Assembly (NCBI RefSeq): GCF_000993785.3
Contig: NZ_CP009922.3
Location: forward strand, 1,488,001 to 1,552,000
Reading direction: 5' to 3'
Source: Streptomyces xiamenensis
GTDB taxonomy: Bacteria > Actinomycetota > Actinomycetes > Streptomycetales > Streptomycetaceae
DNA: 64,000 nucleotides
In this document: piece by piece, positions 19,676 through 28,421 of the stretch
How the letters are laid out: each line of letters opens with the position of its first letter
How positions within the stretch are numbered: position 1 is the first letter of the stretch
Program-made: the position numbers and the translations under genes
The notes under the pieces: model-generated
Database searches by the model: none
Seen by the model: the letters and a program-made list of their open reading frames with translations, nothing else
What the model was told of the DNA's origin: nothing

Positions 19676-21115
19676 ATGGGGATTGTCGCCGGTCTGGACA
19701 GCTCGTCCGTTTACACCCGCATCGTGGTCTGTGACACCGATACGGGCCAGGTGGTACGGCACGGCCACGCCGACCACCCGAAGGAAGAAGCCACCCCCGA
19801 GGCGTGGCTGCACTCCCTGGGGGAGGCAGCCGGCGGCGGCGTCCTGGAGGACGTCGCCGCGATCGGGGTCGCCGCGCAGCCGCACGCCGTGGTCGCGCTG
19901 GACGAGAGCGGAGCGCCGGTACGGGCCGCCTCCCCGGGGGTGGGCGGCGAGGACCGCGCCCGCACGGCCGCGCTCGACGCCGCGGCCCGGGAACTGACCG
20001 ACGCGCTCGGCGGCCCCGACACCTGGACCCGCGCGGTGGGCTCCGTACCCCAGGGCGGACAGCCGGTGGCCCGGCTGCGCCGGCTCGCGCGCGAACACCC
20101 CGAGGCGGCGCGGCGGGTCGCCGGGGTGGCGCTCGCCCAGGACTGGCTCGTGTGGCAACTGCTGGGCCGTCCGGCACGCATGGCCACCGACCGGGGCGGG
20201 GCCTCCAGCACCGGCTACTGGTCGCCGGTGGGCGGTGAGTGGCGGCCCGAACTCGTCGAACTCGCCCTGGGACACGCGGTCGCGCTGCCCGAGGTCCTCG
20301 CCCCCGCCCAGCCGGCCGGGCGCACCCCGGAGGGCCAGCTGATCTCGGCGGGCACGGGCGAGACGATGGCGGCGGCCTTCGGGCTCGGCGTGGGCCCCGG
20401 CGACGCGGTGCTCTCCCTCGGCGCCTCCGGCTCGGTCTGCGCCGTCCACCACGCGGCGCTGCCGCCCGACAGCAGCGGCGCGGTCACCGCGTACGCGGAC
20501 GCCACGGGCCATCACCTGCCGGTGGTCCGCACCCTCAACGCGGTACGGGTGCTGCGCGGCACCGCGGAACTGCTCGGCTGCGACCTGCCCGCACTCTCCG
20601 ACCTCGCGCTGCGCTCGACGCCGGGCGCCCACGGGCTGGTCTTCCTGCCGTACCTGGCGGGCGAGCGGGTGCCCGCTCTCCCGCACGCGGCGGGCACCCT
20701 GACCGGCCTGCGCCGGGAGAGCATGAAGCCCGAACACCTGGCCCGGGCGGCGTTCGAGGGGATGCTGTGCGGCCTGGCGGACGCGGCGGACGTGCTGCGC
20801 GAACGCGGCGTACGGATCGACCGGTTCTTCCTGCTGGGCGCGGCGGCGGACCTGCCGGCGGTGCGGGAACTCGCCCCCGCGCTGCTCGGCGCCCCGGTGG
20901 TGATCCCCGCCCCGGCCGCCTATACCGCGCTGGGTGCGGCCCGCCAGGCGGCCTGGGCCCTGGGGGTCGAACAGGGCCGGCTGACCCCGGACACCCCGCC
21001 GAAGTGGCCCGAGCAGGACGGGGAGACCTACCACCCGGGCGATGACCTGCCCACGGGGAAGGCCATCCGCCAGCAGTACGGGGCGGTCCGGGACACCACT
21101 CACCCGCAGGGGTGA
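19676..21115 (+). CDS. FGGY-family carbohydrate kinase, xylulokinase-like
   Basis: This 479-residue ASKHA-fold kinase opens with IVAGLDSSSVYTRIVVCD, the phosphate-1 loop. Its second-domain motifs are VLSLGASGSVCAV and FLPYLAGERVPALP, as in xylulokinases. The exact substrate is uncertain. It lies 67 bases after the DeoR gene and is convergent with the sigma-factor gene. Co-location with the DUF1537 kinase means the island carries two kinases of unrelated fold, so it may handle two substrates or two steps. Confidence 0.9.
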   Translation: MGIVAGLDSSSVYTRIVVCDTDTGQVVRHGHADHPKEEATPEAWLHSLGEAAGGGVLEDVAAIGVAAQPHAVVALDESGAPVRAASPGVGGEDRARTAALDAAARELTDALGGPDTWTRAVGSVPQGGQPVARLRRLAREHPEAARRVAGVALAQDWLVWQLLGRPARMATDRGGASSTGYWSPVGGEWRPELVELALGHAVALPEVLAPAQPAGRTPEGQLISAGTGETMAAAFGLGVGPGDAVLSLGASGSVCAVHHAALPPDSSGAVTAYADATGHHLPVVRTLNAVRVLRGTAELLGCDLPALSDLALRSTPGAHGLVFLPYLAGERVPALPHAAGTLTGLRRESMKPEHLARAAFEGMLCGLADAADVLRERGVRIDRFFLLGAAADLPAVRELAPALLGAPVVIPAPAAYTALGAARQAAWALGVEQGRLTPDTPPKWPEQDGETYHPGDDLPTGKAIRQQYGAVRDTTHPQG

Positions 21116-21134
21116 CGCGCTCCCCGGCCGCCGG

Positions 21135-22205
21135 TCAGTCCAGGTAGCCGCGCAGCTGGTTGGCGTACGCGTGGTCGCGCAGTTTGCCCAGCGTCTTGTG
21201 CTCGATCTGCCGGATGCGTTCACGCGTCACGCCGAACAGCCGGCCGATCTCCTCCAGCGTCCGGGGCCGCCCGTCCGTCAGGCCGTAGCGCAGCTCGACC
21301 ACCCGCCGCTCCCGGTCGCCCAGCGTGGACAGCACCGCCTCCAGCTGCTCCCGCAGCAGCAGGAACGCCGCCGACTCCGCCGGCGAGGGGATGTCCACGT
21401 CCTCGATCAGGTCGCCCAGGTTGACGTCGTCCTCCTCCCCCACCGGGGACTGGAGGGAGATCGGGTCCTGGGCGAGCCGCAGGATCTCCGTCACCCGGGC
21501 CGCCGTCAGACCGAGCAGGACGCCGACCTCGGCCGGGGACGGCTCGTAGCCGCGCTCCTGAAGGACCCGTCGCTGTACCCGCACCACCCGGTTGATCAGC
21601 TCCACCACATGCACCGGGACGCGTATCGTGCGGGCCTGGTCGGCGATCGCCCGCGACATGGCCTGGCGGATCCACCAGGTCGCGTACGTGGAGAACTTGA
21701 AGCCCCGGGCGTAGTCGAACTTCTCCACCGCCCGGATCAGCCCCAGATTGCCCTCCTGGACCAGATCCAGCATCGTCAGCCCGCGCCCGATGTACCGCTT
21801 GGCGACGGAGACGACCAGCCGCAGGTTCGCCTCGATCAGCTGCCGCTTCGCGCGCCGGCCGCGGACCACGAGCTGGTCGAGGTCCAGGGCGAGCCGGGGG
21901 TCGTGCCGCTGTGCGCCGTGGGCCGCCGCCAGGCGCTCCTCGGCGAACAGCCCGGCCTCGATGCGGCGGGCCAGCTCCACTTCCTCCGCCGCCGTCAGGA
22001 GCGGAATGCGGCCGATCTCCCGCAGATACTGCCGGAAGAGGTCGGCCGACGCGCCCGACGCCGACGCCGACGCCGTTGGAGCGGGTGGCTTCCGGACCCG
22101 AACCGGTGCCGGAACATCAAGGATCTGGCTCTGCACGGGCGACACGGGCGACCTCCACAGTGATCGCGACCGGCGCGTGGGGGGCAGTCCGGTCACGAGA
22201 GGCAT
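21135..22205 (-). CDS. hrdA: RpoD-paralogue sigma factor, HrdA-type
   Basis: The 356-residue protein carries sigma-70 regions 1.2, 2, 3 and 4 and lacks region 1.1. Region 2 includes [28 protein letters not shown]-type sequence and the promoter -10 recognition block [20 protein letters not shown]. Region 4.2 is [19 protein letters not shown]. It is too short for the essential HrdB. Position next to dnaG matches the hrdA locus as I recall it from S. coelicolor, so the symbol is a best guess; HrdC or HrdD would be the alternatives. The N-terminal 45 residues are low-complexity, and the start at 22205 is uncertain. Confidence 0.88.
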   Translation of the reverse strand: MPLVTGLPPTRRSRSLWRSPVSPVQSQILDVPAPVRVRKPPAPTASASASGASADLFRQYLREIGRIPLLTAAEEVELARRIEAGLFAEERLAAAHGAQRHDPRLALDLDQLVVRGRRAKRQLIEANLRLVVSVAKRYIGRGLTMLDLVQEGNLGLIRAVEKFDYARGFKFSTYATWWIRQAMSRAIADQARTIRVPVHVVELINRVVRVQRRVLQERGYEPSPAEVGVLLGLTAARVTEILRLAQDPISLQSPVGEEDDVNLGDLIEDVDIPSPAESAAFLLLREQLEAVLSTLGDRERRVVELRYGLTDGRPRTLEEIGRLFGVTRERIRQIEHKTLGKLRDHAYANQLRGYLD

Positions 22206-22298
22206 GCGTCCATTTTTTGTGCTGGCGGCTCCTGGTGTGCTATGCCCAATTACCCCGCTGTTACACGGGGTTCACGCGCCGGGGTGGACGGCGCCCGG

Positions 22299-24212
22299 TC
22301 AGCCGTACAGCGCCGCCGGGCCGCGCGCCTGCAACGCCGTGCGGTACTGCTGAAGTGTCCACAGCTGCTGCCGTTCCTGGGCGGCCTGGCTGTTGGCGGA
22401 CTGCGCCTCGATGCGGCGCGCGACGATCTCCAGGTCACGCATGCGCTGTTCGACGGCGGCCAGCCGGACCCGCACCAGATGCTCGCCCGCGTACCGCTCG
22501 TCGGGGGCGCGCGAGGTCAGTGGCGCCTCGACGGTCAGCTCCCGGATGAGCACGCGCACGGTGTCGTCCGGCGCCGCGTCCAGCACCCGGGTCACCAGGT
22601 TCTCGTCGGCGTCGGTGACGCCGCCGGCCGCCGCGATGAGCCGGCGCACCAGTGTGTACGGCGGTGCGGTGAACTCGCTCTCCTCGTACGCGTCGAAGGC
22701 CGGTGCCACCAGATGCGGGAACTGGAGGGCGAGCTTCAGGAGTTCGCGTTCGACCTGGTGGGCCGGATTGTCGGGGTCGAGGGCCGGGCCGCGCCGCTCG
22801 GGCACGGCGGGGGCCGCCGGCGCCGGAACGGACCTGCGCCCGCGCGGGGACTCGCCGCGCTGCTTGCGCTCGCGCTCCCAGCGGGCCAGCTGGGCCACCC
22901 GCTGGACGACGAACCGCTCGTCGGGGATGCCGACCAGACCGGCCAGCCGGACGGCGTACTCGTGCTGGAGGGAGGAGTCCTTCATCTGCGCCACCACCGG
23001 GGTGGCCTGCTCCAGCGCCGCCGAACGGCCCTCCGCCGTGTCCAGATTGTGCCGCGCGATGATCGACTGGACGGCGAACTCGAACAGCGGCGTCCGGTTC
23101 TCCACCATCTCCGCCACGGCCTGGTCACCGTGCGCCAGCCGCAGGTCGCACGGGTCCATCCCGCCCGGCGAGATCGCGATCGATGTCCTGGCCGCGAACC
23201 GCTGGTCGTCCTCGAACGCGCGCAGCGCCGCCTTCTGCCCGGCCGCGTCGCCGTCGAAGGTGAAGACCACCTCCCCGGCCCGGTGCGAGCCGCTGTCGTC
23301 CATCAGCACCCGGCGCAGGATCTTGATGTGCTCGGCGCCGAAGGCGGTGCCGCAGGTGGCGATGGCGGTGGTGATGCCCGCCAGATGGCAGGCCATGACG
23401 TCCGTGTACCCCTCGACCACCACGGCGCGGTTGTCCTTGGCGATGTCGCGCTTGGCCAGGTCGATGCCGTACAGCACCTGCGACTTGCGGTAGAGCGGTG
23501 TCTCCGGGGTGTTGAGGTACTTGGGACCGTTGTCGTCCTCGCGCAGCTTGCGGGCGCCGAAGCCGACCACCTCGCCCGTGATGTCGCGGATGGGCCAGAT
23601 CAGCCGGCCCCGGAAGCGGTCGATGGGGCCGCGCCGGCCGTCCTGGGCGATGCCGGAGGTGATCAGCTCGCGGTCGGTGAAGCCCTTGCCGCGCAGGTAG
23701 CGCACCAGCTGGTCCCAGCCGGCCGGGGCGTACCCGACGCCGAAGTGGGTGGCGGCCTGCTCGTCGAAACCGCGCTCGGAGAGGAAGCGGCGGCCGATCT
23801 CGGCCTCGGGCGAGGCGAGCTGCTCGGTGAAGAACGCGGCGGCCACCTTGTGCGCCTCGATCAGCCGGGTGCGTTCGCCCTGCTGCCGGTTGCTGTTGTA
23901 CCCGCCCTGCTCGTAGCGCAGCGTGATGCCGGCCTGAGCGGCGAGCCGCTCGACGGACTCGGCGAAGGTGAGGTGCTCCAGCTTCATCAGGAAGCTGATG
24001 CTGTCGCCGCCCTCCTGGCAGCCGAAGCAGTGGAAGAGGCCCTTGCTGGGCGACACCTGGAAGGAGGGGGATTTCTCGTCGTGGAAGGGGCACAGGCCCT
24101 TCAGGTTGCCCCCGCCGGCGCTGCGCAGCTGGAGGTACTCGGACACGACGGAGTCGATCGGGACCGCGTCCCGTACCGCCTTCACGTCGTCGTCATTGAT
24201 CCTGCCCGCCAC
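22299..24212 (-). CDS. dnaG: DNA primase
   Basis: The 637-residue primase synthesises RNA primers for replication. The zinc-binding motif at the N-terminus uses Cys41, His44, Cys62 and Cys65 (CPFHDEKSPSF, then HCFGCQEGG). The TOPRIM core follows with VVVEGYTDVMACHLAG and the FDGDAAGQKAA acidic motif. A C-terminal helical DnaB-binding region closes the protein. Length is normal for actinobacteria. It lies 93 bases upstream of the sigma-factor gene in the same direction. Confidence 0.97.
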   Translation of the reverse strand: MAGRINDDDVKAVRDAVPIDSVVSEYLQLRSAGGGNLKGLCPFHDEKSPSFQVSPSKGLFHCFGCQEGGDSISFLMKLEHLTFAESVERLAAQAGITLRYEQGGYNSNRQQGERTRLIEAHKVAAAFFTEQLASPEAEIGRRFLSERGFDEQAATHFGVGYAPAGWDQLVRYLRGKGFTDRELITSGIAQDGRRGPIDRFRGRLIWPIRDITGEVVGFGARKLREDDNGPKYLNTPETPLYRKSQVLYGIDLAKRDIAKDNRAVVVEGYTDVMACHLAGITTAIATCGTAFGAEHIKILRRVLMDDSGSHRAGEVVFTFDGDAAGQKAALRAFEDDQRFAARTSIAISPGGMDPCDLRLAHGDQAVAEMVENRTPLFEFAVQSIIARHNLDTAEGRSAALEQATPVVAQMKDSSLQHEYAVRLAGLVGIPDERFVVQRVAQLARWERERKQRGESPRGRRSVPAPAAPAVPERRGPALDPDNPAHQVERELLKLALQFPHLVAPAFDAYEESEFTAPPYTLVRRLIAAAGGVTDADENLVTRVLDAAPDDTVRVLIRELTVEAPLTSRAPDERYAGEHLVRVRLAAVEQRMRDLEIVARRIEAQSANSQAAQERQQLWTLQQYRTALQARGPAALYG

Positions 24213-24262
24213 ACCGGCAGTCTACGGCCGACCGCCGACAGCTCGGCTGCCGATCCGGTCCC

Positions 24263-24871
24263 TCACCGCCCGGGGCCGGAAGGACGTCCGAAGTCCGAGG
24301 TGTCGAGATCACAGCTGAAGGGCTCGGGGATCGCCAAGGACTGTCCGAAAGAGACGGCCCGGTGGGCCCGGTACCCATTCGGCGAAGGGTCCCAGAAGAC
24401 GGTGGCCTCTTCGGCCTGCATGTCCAGGAGCAGATAGACGGGGACATGGCGCCCGTACACAGCGAGCTTGTCCTTCACGTCGGCCCCGCGGGTGGAGGGC
24501 GAAGTCAGCTCGGCGACGAGAGAGAGGGCGGCCCCGTTGACAGGACCCTGCAACTGCTCGAATGCCCCCGTGTCCGCCACGTACAAATCCGGCCCGAAGG
24601 CACGCTTGGCTTTCGGAAAGGCGAAAAGAAAGGGCGATGTGCTCGCGCGGTGCCCTTCGGGGACGTGCGGAGCCAGGCGTTCCCTCAGGGACTCCATGGC
24701 CCGGAAGTAGTAGGGCCGCTGCCACGGCGTCACAACGATCGTCCCCTTGATGATCTCGGCCTTGAAGCCATCCGGAGTGTCCAGGTCCAGAGCGATCTGG
24801 AGAAGATCCTCGAACTCCCCGGGGGAGCCGTCATCCGCCACGACCGCCGGTCGCTCCAGCACCGTTGTCAC
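24263..24871 (-). CDS. Uma2-family (DUF820) PD-(D/E)XK endonuclease-like protein
   Basis: The 202-residue protein has the Uma2 fold seen widely in Streptomyces and cyanobacteria. The nuclease-core segment is FGPDLYVAD, followed by LVAELTSPSTRGADVKDKLAVYG and VPVYLLLDMQ. It holds the candidate Asp, Glu and Lys catalytic residues, though a biochemical role is not established for the family. The GTG at 24871 has AAGGAGG six bases upstream (24878-24884). Base composition is visibly less GC-rich than dnaG beside it, which may indicate transfer. It sits 50 bases upstream of dnaG on the same strand. Confidence 0.85.
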   Translation of the reverse strand: MTTVLERPAVVADDGSPGEFEDLLQIALDLDTPDGFKAEIIKGTIVVTPWQRPYYFRAMESLRERLAPHVPEGHRASTSPFLFAFPKAKRAFGPDLYVADTGAFEQLQGPVNGAALSLVAELTSPSTRGADVKDKLAVYGRHVPVYLLLDMQAEEATVFWDPSPNGYRAHRAVSFGQSLAIPEPFSCDLDTSDFGRPSGPGR

Positions 24872-24991
24872 CACGAACCTCCTTCGGACTGGGTCCGGCA
24901 CGCTCCGCTCCCTCACCCTAGGCCCAGCTGATCATCCCACCGCCCTTGTCACGGTAAGGCCATGCGAAAGAGTTAACGACGGGACCCGGGT

Positions 24992-26737
24992 TTACGGACG
25001 CGGAATGTTACGCAGATTGGAGCGGGCCATCTGCACCATTTTGCCCACGCCGCCGTCCAGCACCATCTTCCCGGCCGACAGGGCGAAGCCGGTGACCATC
25101 TCGGCCTTGATCTTCGGCGGGATCGACAGCGCGTGCGGGTCGGTGACCACGTCCACCAGGGCCGGGCCCTTGTGCTTGAAGGCGGACCGCAGCGCGGACC
25201 GCAGTTCCTTGGGCTTCTCCACCCGCTGCGCGTGCACCCCCACCGCCTCCGCGACCGCCGCGAAGTCCGGGTTGTGGTGAGAGGTGCCGTACGCCGGCAG
25301 CCCCGCCACCAGCATCTCCAGCTCCACCATCCCGAGCGTGGAGTTGTTGAACAGCACCACCTTCACCGGCAGGTCGTACTGGACCAGGGTGAGGAAGTCC
25401 CCCATCAGCATGGTGAACCCGCCGTCCCCCGACATCGAGATCACCTGCCGCCGCCGGTCGGTGAACTGTGCGCCGATCGCCTGCGGCAGGGCGTTGGCCA
25501 TCGATCCATGACTGAAGGACCCGATCACCCGCCGCCGCCCGTTCGGGGTGAGATAGCGCGCCGCCCATACGTTGCACATCCCGGTGTCCACGGTGAAGAC
25601 CGCGTCGTCGGCGGCCTCCTCGTCCAGTACCGAGGCCACGTACTCCGGGTGGATCGGGGTGTGCTTCTCCACCTTCTTGGTGTACGCGCTGACCACCCCC
25701 TCCAGCGCCTCCGCGTGCTTCTTCAGCATCCGGTCCAGGAAGCGCCGGTCGGTCTTGGCACGGACCCGCGGGGTCAGACAGTCCAGGGTCTGCTTCACGT
25801 CCCCCCACACCGCCAGGTCCAGGGTGGAGCGCCGGCCCAGATGTTCGGGGCGGACATCCACCTGGGCGATCTTGACCTCCTTGCCCGGCAGAAACGCGTT
25901 GTAGGGGAAGTCCGTGCCGAGCAGGAGCAGCAGATCGCACTCGTGGGTGGCCTCGTACGCCGCGCCGTAGCCCAGCAGTCCGCTCATACCCACGTCGTAC
26001 GGGTTGTCGTACTGGATCCACTCCTTGCCGCGCAGCGCGTGCCCCACCGGTGCCTTCACGCGTTCGGCGAACCGCATCACCTCCGCGTGCGCCCCCGCCG
26101 TCCCGCTGCCGCAGAACAGCGTGACCCGGTCCGCCGCGTCCACCATCCGCGCCAGCTTCTCGATCTCGCCGTCCGCGGGGCGGACCGAGGGACGGCTGGT
26201 GACCAGGGCGTGTTCCTCGGCGCGCTCGGCGACCTGCTCGCCCGCGATGTCCCCGGGCAGCGCGACGACGCTCACCCCGCCCCGGCCCACCGCGTGCTGG
26301 ATCGCGGTCTGGAGCACCCGCGGCATCTGCCGCCGGTTGGAGATCAGCTCGCAGTAGTGGCTGCACTCGCGGAACAGCTGGTCCGGGTGGGTCTCCTGGA
26401 AGAAGCCGGTGCCGATCTCGCTGGAAGGGATGTGGGAGGCGAGGGCGAGCACCGGCGCCATGGAGCGGTGGGCGTCGTACAGGCCGTTGATGAGGTGCAG
26501 ATTGCCGGGGCCGCAGGAGCCCGCGCAGGCGGCGAGCCGGCCCGCGATCTGGGCCTCGGCACCGGCGGCGAAGGCGGCGGTCTCCTCGTGCCGCACCTGG
26601 ATCCAGTCGATGGAGCGGTCGCGCCGGATCGCGTCCACCACCGGGTTGAGGCTGTCCCCGACGACGCCGTACAGGCGCCGCACCCCGCTGCGCACCAGGG
26701 TGTCCACAAACTGTTCCGCCACGGTCTGTCTGGCCAT
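24992..26737 (-). CDS. poxB: pyruvate dehydrogenase (quinone), PoxB-type
   Basis: This 581-residue thiamine-diphosphate enzyme converts pyruvate to acetate and CO2, passing electrons to the quinone pool. The catalytic glutamate lies in RHEETAAFAAGAEAQ at about residue 51. The ThDP/Mg2+ site is SGDGGFTMLMGDF followed by VLFNNSTLGM. A central FAD-binding domain gives the overall size expected for PoxB. Acetolactate synthase is the main alternative, but the opening ARQTVAEQFVDTLVRSGVRR and the overall pattern fit PoxB better. Confidence 0.92.
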   Translation of the reverse strand: MARQTVAEQFVDTLVRSGVRRLYGVVGDSLNPVVDAIRRDRSIDWIQVRHEETAAFAAGAEAQIAGRLAACAGSCGPGNLHLINGLYDAHRSMAPVLALASHIPSSEIGTGFFQETHPDQLFRECSHYCELISNRRQMPRVLQTAIQHAVGRGGVSVVALPGDIAGEQVAERAEEHALVTSRPSVRPADGEIEKLARMVDAADRVTLFCGSGTAGAHAEVMRFAERVKAPVGHALRGKEWIQYDNPYDVGMSGLLGYGAAYEATHECDLLLLLGTDFPYNAFLPGKEVKIAQVDVRPEHLGRRSTLDLAVWGDVKQTLDCLTPRVRAKTDRRFLDRMLKKHAEALEGVVSAYTKKVEKHTPIHPEYVASVLDEEAADDAVFTVDTGMCNVWAARYLTPNGRRRVIGSFSHGSMANALPQAIGAQFTDRRRQVISMSGDGGFTMLMGDFLTLVQYDLPVKVVLFNNSTLGMVELEMLVAGLPAYGTSHHNPDFAAVAEAVGVHAQRVEKPKELRSALRSAFKHKGPALVDVVTDPHALSIPPKIKAEMVTGFALSAGKMVLDGGVGKMVQMARSNLRNIPRP

Positions 26738-26779
26738 CGCTCATGCACCTCCACGAGCAACGTAACCGCATATGTGGCG

Positions 26780-27235
26780 TTATGCCCGGCTGGGGATCTT
26801 CCGGATGAAGACGTAGTGCGGGCCGACGCCCTCGATCACGAACTCCTCGCCGCGCACCGCGTAGCCGTGCCGCTCGTAGAAGCCGCGCGCCCCGGTGCGG
26901 CCGTTGCACCACAGCAGCCCGGCCCCGCGCTCCGCCGCCTCCCGCTCGGCCGCCGCCAGCACGGCCGCGCCGTAGCCCAGGCCACGCACGACCGGGTCGC
27001 TCGCCATCCCCCGGAACCGGTACGCCGTGGTGTCGCCGTCCAGCGGATCCGGGAACAGCGTGACGCACCCCAGCACCCGCGTCCCGGCGCCCTCGTACGC
27101 GGCGAGGTGGAACGTCCCCGGCAGCGTGTCCTCGGCGAACTCGGCGCTCGCGGCCGGCAGCCCCGGACGCAGCACGTCCCGGCGCAGCCGGAAGACCTCG
27201 GAGACGGGGACGACGGCGGTACGGATGGCACTCAT
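26780..27235 (-). CDS. GNAT-family N-acetyltransferase
   Basis: The 151-residue protein is a single GNAT domain. The acetyl-CoA-binding stretch is FRGMASDPVVRGLGYGAAVL, and the C-terminal motif is ARGFYERHGYAVRGEEFVIEG with the conserved tyrosine. It resembles the ElaA/YjcF-like small-molecule acetyltransferases. The substrate is unknown. It lies 42 bases downstream of poxB start-side DNA on the same strand and has its own start at 27235. Confidence 0.88.
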   Translation of the reverse strand: MSAIRTAVVPVSEVFRLRRDVLRPGLPAASAEFAEDTLPGTFHLAAYEGAGTRVLGCVTLFPDPLDGDTTAYRFRGMASDPVVRGLGYGAAVLAAAEREAAERGAGLLWCNGRTGARGFYERHGYAVRGEEFVIEGVGPHYVFIRKIPSRA

Positions 27236-27275
27236 GCCGCCACTGTAGTGAGGGCGGCCGGAAGCGCCTCGCCGG

Positions 27276-28271
27276 TCAGTCGATCTCCAGGATCTGCCCC
27301 ACCGGGCGGCGCGGCGAACCGGGCACCGGCGGCCCGTACCCGAGCCGGATCACCATCTGCACCTGCCCCATCCCCGACTCGGGATCACGCACCGGCCAGC
27401 GCAGCTCCGACCACTCCAGCACCTGGGTGGTGAGCCCGGTGGACAGCCCGTACTCGGTGCACAGCAGCAGCACCCGTTCCATCGCCTGCCCCGCCCGCAG
27501 CCAGTCCGCCGGCCGGTCCTCGGCGGTGCCCAGCAGCGCCAGCTGCGGTTCCTCCTCGAACGGGGTGGGGTCCCCCTGCTCGAACGCGCTGTGCCGCCCG
27601 GCGAGATCCCGCACCGGGATGCTGTGGTAGCCGCCGTACGGGCCGAGCACCTGCTCCACCACGCCGTCGGTCGCGGTCCGCGCCTCCTCGGGGGTACGGG
27701 TCCAGCGCTCACGCTCCTCGGCGCGCGCCGGGGTCGCACGGTCGCGGCCCTCCGCGTCGCGGACCAGCTCCAGGATGGCCCGCACGTGCCAGATGGACGG
27801 GAAGTGCAGCTGACCGCCTTCCCGCTCCGCGGCCGCGCGCAGCCTGGCGCGCACCGGCTCGGGCACCAGCTCGTCGCGGAACGGCACCCGGCTGCTGTGC
27901 CGCCGGGTGAGGGTCGGGTGCAGCCGGGCCAGCTCCTGGTCGGGGGCGTCGGCGGGGGCCAGCCGCACGGTGGCCAGCAGCCGGGGATCGTAGGGGTCGG
28001 GCAGCAGGGTGACGACCGGCTCCCAGCCCGCGTGGGCGGCGGCCACCCGCAGATTGAACAGGGCGGCGCCGCAGCCCAGATGCAGCGCGCGGCCGTGCGG
28101 GTCGGTGTGCGGGAGGGTGCGGTCCAGGGCGGCGCGCAGCTGGAAGGTGGCGGCGTCGCGCAGGTAGCGGAACCGCCAGGGCTGCGCGTTGAACATGGAG
28201 GGCGCCGTCCCTGCCGCCGCCGCCAGCGAGGTCACGGTCTGCTCATCGGGCTTCGCGTCCCGCACGACCAC
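27276..28271 (-). CDS. Acg-type nitroreductase-family protein
   Basis: The 331-residue protein has two degenerate nitroreductase modules, as in the mycobacterial dormancy protein Acg. Visible blocks are TAPSMFNAQPWRFRYLRDAA near the N-terminus and LLLCTEYGLSTGLTTQVLEW near the C-terminus, with RHSSRVPFRDELVP between. Acg-like proteins may bind FMN but often lack reductase activity and are linked to redox stress. The start is the GTG at 28271; a GTG at 28265 is also possible. Upstream sequence as far as 28391 is in frame but looks non-coding. Confidence 0.85.
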   Translation of the reverse strand: MVVRDAKPDEQTVTSLAAAAGTAPSMFNAQPWRFRYLRDAATFQLRAALDRTLPHTDPHGRALHLGCGAALFNLRVAAAHAGWEPVVTLLPDPYDPRLLATVRLAPADAPDQELARLHPTLTRRHSSRVPFRDELVPEPVRARLRAAAEREGGQLHFPSIWHVRAILELVRDAEGRDRATPARAEERERWTRTPEEARTATDGVVEQVLGPYGGYHSIPVRDLAGRHSAFEQGDPTPFEEEPQLALLGTAEDRPADWLRAGQAMERVLLLCTEYGLSTGLTTQVLEWSELRWPVRDPESGMGQVQMVIRLGYGPPVPGSPRRPVGQILEID

Positions 28272-28421
28272 CTGCCGCCACCTCGCTCGTCCGCTCCGTC
28301 CGCGCCGGTGCTTCGCACCTGTATGCCACCCTATGCCGCGCCGGGCGGAACACCAGGCGGAACACCGGCGGACCGGCCGGTTCCCCGGCACCGGCCGCGC
28401 CCGGGGAACCGGAGCGGCGGG

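Noticed and set aside
22206-22298. A stress-sigma promoter (GTGAAC-N14-GGGTAA) before the HrdA-type gene
   Set aside because: The -35 match is poor and a single loose hit in a GC-rich gap is not convincing.
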